The notes beneath the pieces were generated by a model. The model was not told the origin of the DNA, searched no databases, and worked only from the letters and a program-made list of their open reading frames with translations. Below are positions 62,314 to 64,000 of a stretch of 64,000 bases of DNA, piece after piece. Origin of the DNA: Echria macrotheca (lineage: Eukaryota > Ascomycota > Sordariomycetes > Sordariales > Schizotheciaceae); assembly GCA_030411725.1 (NCBI GenBank), contig MU839836.1, positions 1,054,001-1,118,000 of the forward strand, read 5' to 3'. Every line of letters starts with the position of its first letter. Position 1 is the stretch's first letter. The position numbers and the translations under genes are program-made.

Positions 62314-63354
62314 GATGCGGAACAACGGAGTGTTAACAACCCCCCTACTGTGAGTATCCCAGATGGTAGAACTTAGGAGCTACGTAAGGGAGGTTCTAGC
62401 TGCAACCAAGCAACATCGCAGGATACTATCAGAAACACGGCAGCAATTCGTCGGAATTATTGGGGTTGCAATTGGTTGATTCTATTGCCTGTGTGGTTTC
62501 TGGCTCTGGCCAGCAACCCTCTATTTATTTTTATGGTTGTGGCAGGCCATTGCGTGGCTTGTGGCGAGCCATTGCCTGGCCGTGGTCACTTCTGACAAAT
62601 CCATGGTTTCTAGCCACTTCTAGACCCCTACAATCTGACAGATATCTTCTAAATCTATTATGTTCACCCACTCATTGTCTCAGAGCCAGTTGGGCTCAAC
62701 AAGGACCTAGTCTTCTCTACAGCACGTAGTTTCTTTATGGCTGCCGGACCCTGCCTGATGATTTGTTTCTTTCAAAAGCGAGTCTAAAAGTGTTGTTCCA
62801 TAAATAGTTGCATGTTCTCCCCTTAGGGTTTATATTTGTGACAAAGTCGGAAAATGGGGCTAGAGCACTATCATAGCTAAAATCCTACCGAGAAAAACGC
62901 CTCGAAAAGGGTCTTGGAGTTTGCTGCTTCTAAACACAAACGGCTCCTCTTCCATGGACTACATGCGTCCTGGGTCTTGGTAGACGTGTCTCCTACGTGC
63001 AAATCCATGCTCCCCAAACGACCTGAGTCATCCCAAGCGACGGATGGAGAACTGGGATCCTTTGATTCCTTTGATGACGCAGTAAGGCTGACTTTGATTT
63101 TAGTAGTTACGTGGATTCAAGAGCTTGCGTCATGCCCTTCCCTGAAAGCCATTATGCTTAGAAGCTCTCGAGGGGGTTGATCTTATGCACTGTGGCTGTA
63201 CTATCACAGCTGCTACACTAAGGTAGATGAGCCGCAAGGATTTCAGGAACAGGCTCTGCTCTGAGGACTACTTAATGAACCCTTCGGCTGCTTCTCTCCT
63301 CGCTGTCTTTTTCTGTACCCCTATCCCAAACATATCAGAGCTACAGAGTATATC
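62314..63354. other. Intergenic, no recognised gene
   Basis: A + frame at 62,914-63,180 (HKRLLFHGLHASWVLVDV) is unrecognised. No promoter element seen. Nothing else identified. Confidence 0.4.
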
Positions 63355-64000
63355 ATGCAACGGACAGAGCAGACACCCAAGCGCAAAATGCCCGACGGCT
63401 TCTTCAACGGATACCGCAAAAAGACCTTCGACGGCCCCACGAGTAATGGCAACGTGAATTCGAATGATCACGACACTATGAACACCGAGCGCACTGAGAA
63501 CCGCGTAAATGTCGCCTTTACACCCTCAACGGGAATACCATCACCTCACGGCACGAAAACAAGCCCCTTGAGTTCTTTCTGGCCTCGGCCTTCATCAACT
63601 ACTATCACGGGTGAGGGCTGTTCTCACAGCCCTCCAACTCAAGGCCCAATGATTTCAGCAGAGCGCTTAACCAGCTTGGAGACACCGACAAGGCCAGCTA
63701 TTCGAAATGCCATCGAAAGGGACGGCGAATTCTTATTTGTGGTTGGTTTGGACTACCCTATCTGGGTGCATTACCACCAAGTGGGACGAAGTTCTCAAGT
63801 TCAATGTTTTCTTCGGTCGCTAAGCAAAGAGTACTGGAGAACCTTTTTCACAGAACGAGATGATGAGAAGATTGAATGTGGAGACTTGAGAATTGGCAAC
63901 ACCGGCGAGGAATTACCGGTGGAAGAAGTCCTCGATATGAGATTGTGTGGAGGGCAATGGATGTTTCTGATCGAGGTAGGGCCAGTGGAACTGAATGCTG
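63355..64000 (+). CDS. Unknown protein, truncated by window edge
   Basis: From the ATG at 63,355 a frame stays open for 215 codons to the window end, longer than chance. The first 130 residues are Ser/Thr/Pro-rich and disordered (TKTSPLSSFWPRPSSTTITG). Then DGEFLFVVGLDYPIWVHY, SQVQCFLRSLSKEYWRTFFT and LPVEEVLDMRLCGGQWMFLI look folded. A donor-like GAGGTAGGG near 63,975 could end the exon. No family recognised; gene continues beyond the window. Confidence 0.5.
   Translation, partial: MQRTEQTPKRKMPDGFFNGYRKKTFDGPTSNGNVNSNDHDTMNTERTENRVNVAFTPSTGIPSPHGTKTSPLSSFWPRPSSTTITGEGCSHSPPTQGPMISAERLTSLETPTRPAIRNAIERDGEFLFVVGLDYPIWVHYHQVGRSSQVQCFLRSLSKEYWRTFFTERDDEKIECGDLRIGNTGEELPVEEVLDMRLCGGQWMFLIEVGPVELNA

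Noticed and set aside
1..64000. tRNA or rRNA genes
   Set aside because: No cloverleaf with a GGTTCRANYCC-type T loop and no rRNA-like sequence was noticed on either strand by eye.

Overview
The window is eukaryotic and comes from a filamentous ascomycete (Pezizomycotina). Most multi-exon genes carry 43-71 bp GT-AG introns with CTRAC-type branch sites. Several families are typical of these fungi: 2EXR, DUF3723, DUF3716-like, TPR-SET, fungal F-box proteins, a degenerate kinase-like family and an EST1-like accessory family. Short interstitial TTAGGG runs fit this too. I cannot name the species. No tRNA, rRNA or CRISPR array was seen. All exon joins were made by eye from splice signals, frame and family resemblance.

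Layout. 0-9 kb: solo-LTR-like repeat, broken aminoglycoside-phosphotransferase-like gene, DUF3716-like protein ending in a SUMO-interaction-like motif, and a TPR-SET gene with one internal TAG. 9-20 kb: TPR relic, 2EXR protein, 4-TM protein followed by A28, an intact 933-aa DUF3723 protein, a small membrane protein, a poly-G assembly gap and a pseudokinase-like gene. 20-30 kb: frameshifted dual-specificity phosphatase, a second 2EXR protein, extended SDR, nucleoside-hydrolase-like protein with coiled coil, 4-TM protein, and a solo LTR nested in another solo LTR, both with perfect 5-bp target duplications. 30-45 kb: two divergent, possibly paralogous genes, a tandem-repeat protein, an N-terminal-His secreted protein opposite a small secreted protein, a TM protein, a NYN-like protein without its usual catalytic Asp residues, an ENTC-repeat protein and a C2H2 protein with a decayed partial copy 5 kb away. 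45-64 kb: Ca2+/H+ exchanger and a degenerate paralogue, RING protein, F-box gene and F-box-like relic, EST1-like protein, chromo-like protein, ADGF-type adenosine deaminase, and an unknown gene running off the right edge.

The most interesting signal is not a gene. At least a dozen unrelated genes share an imperfect palindrome resembling GGnCCnAAnTTnGGnCC, in one to six copies, commonly just upstream of a TATA box. Two 16-nt stretches are identical between promoters more than 11 kb apart. This suggests a shared promoter class, perhaps a regulon, across an accessory region. Orphan copies also occur where no gene is visible. The many decayed genes, the LTR relics and the DUF3723 gene suggest a fast-evolving accessory, subtelomeric or giant-transposon-derived segment. 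No tyrosine-recombinase captain gene was found.
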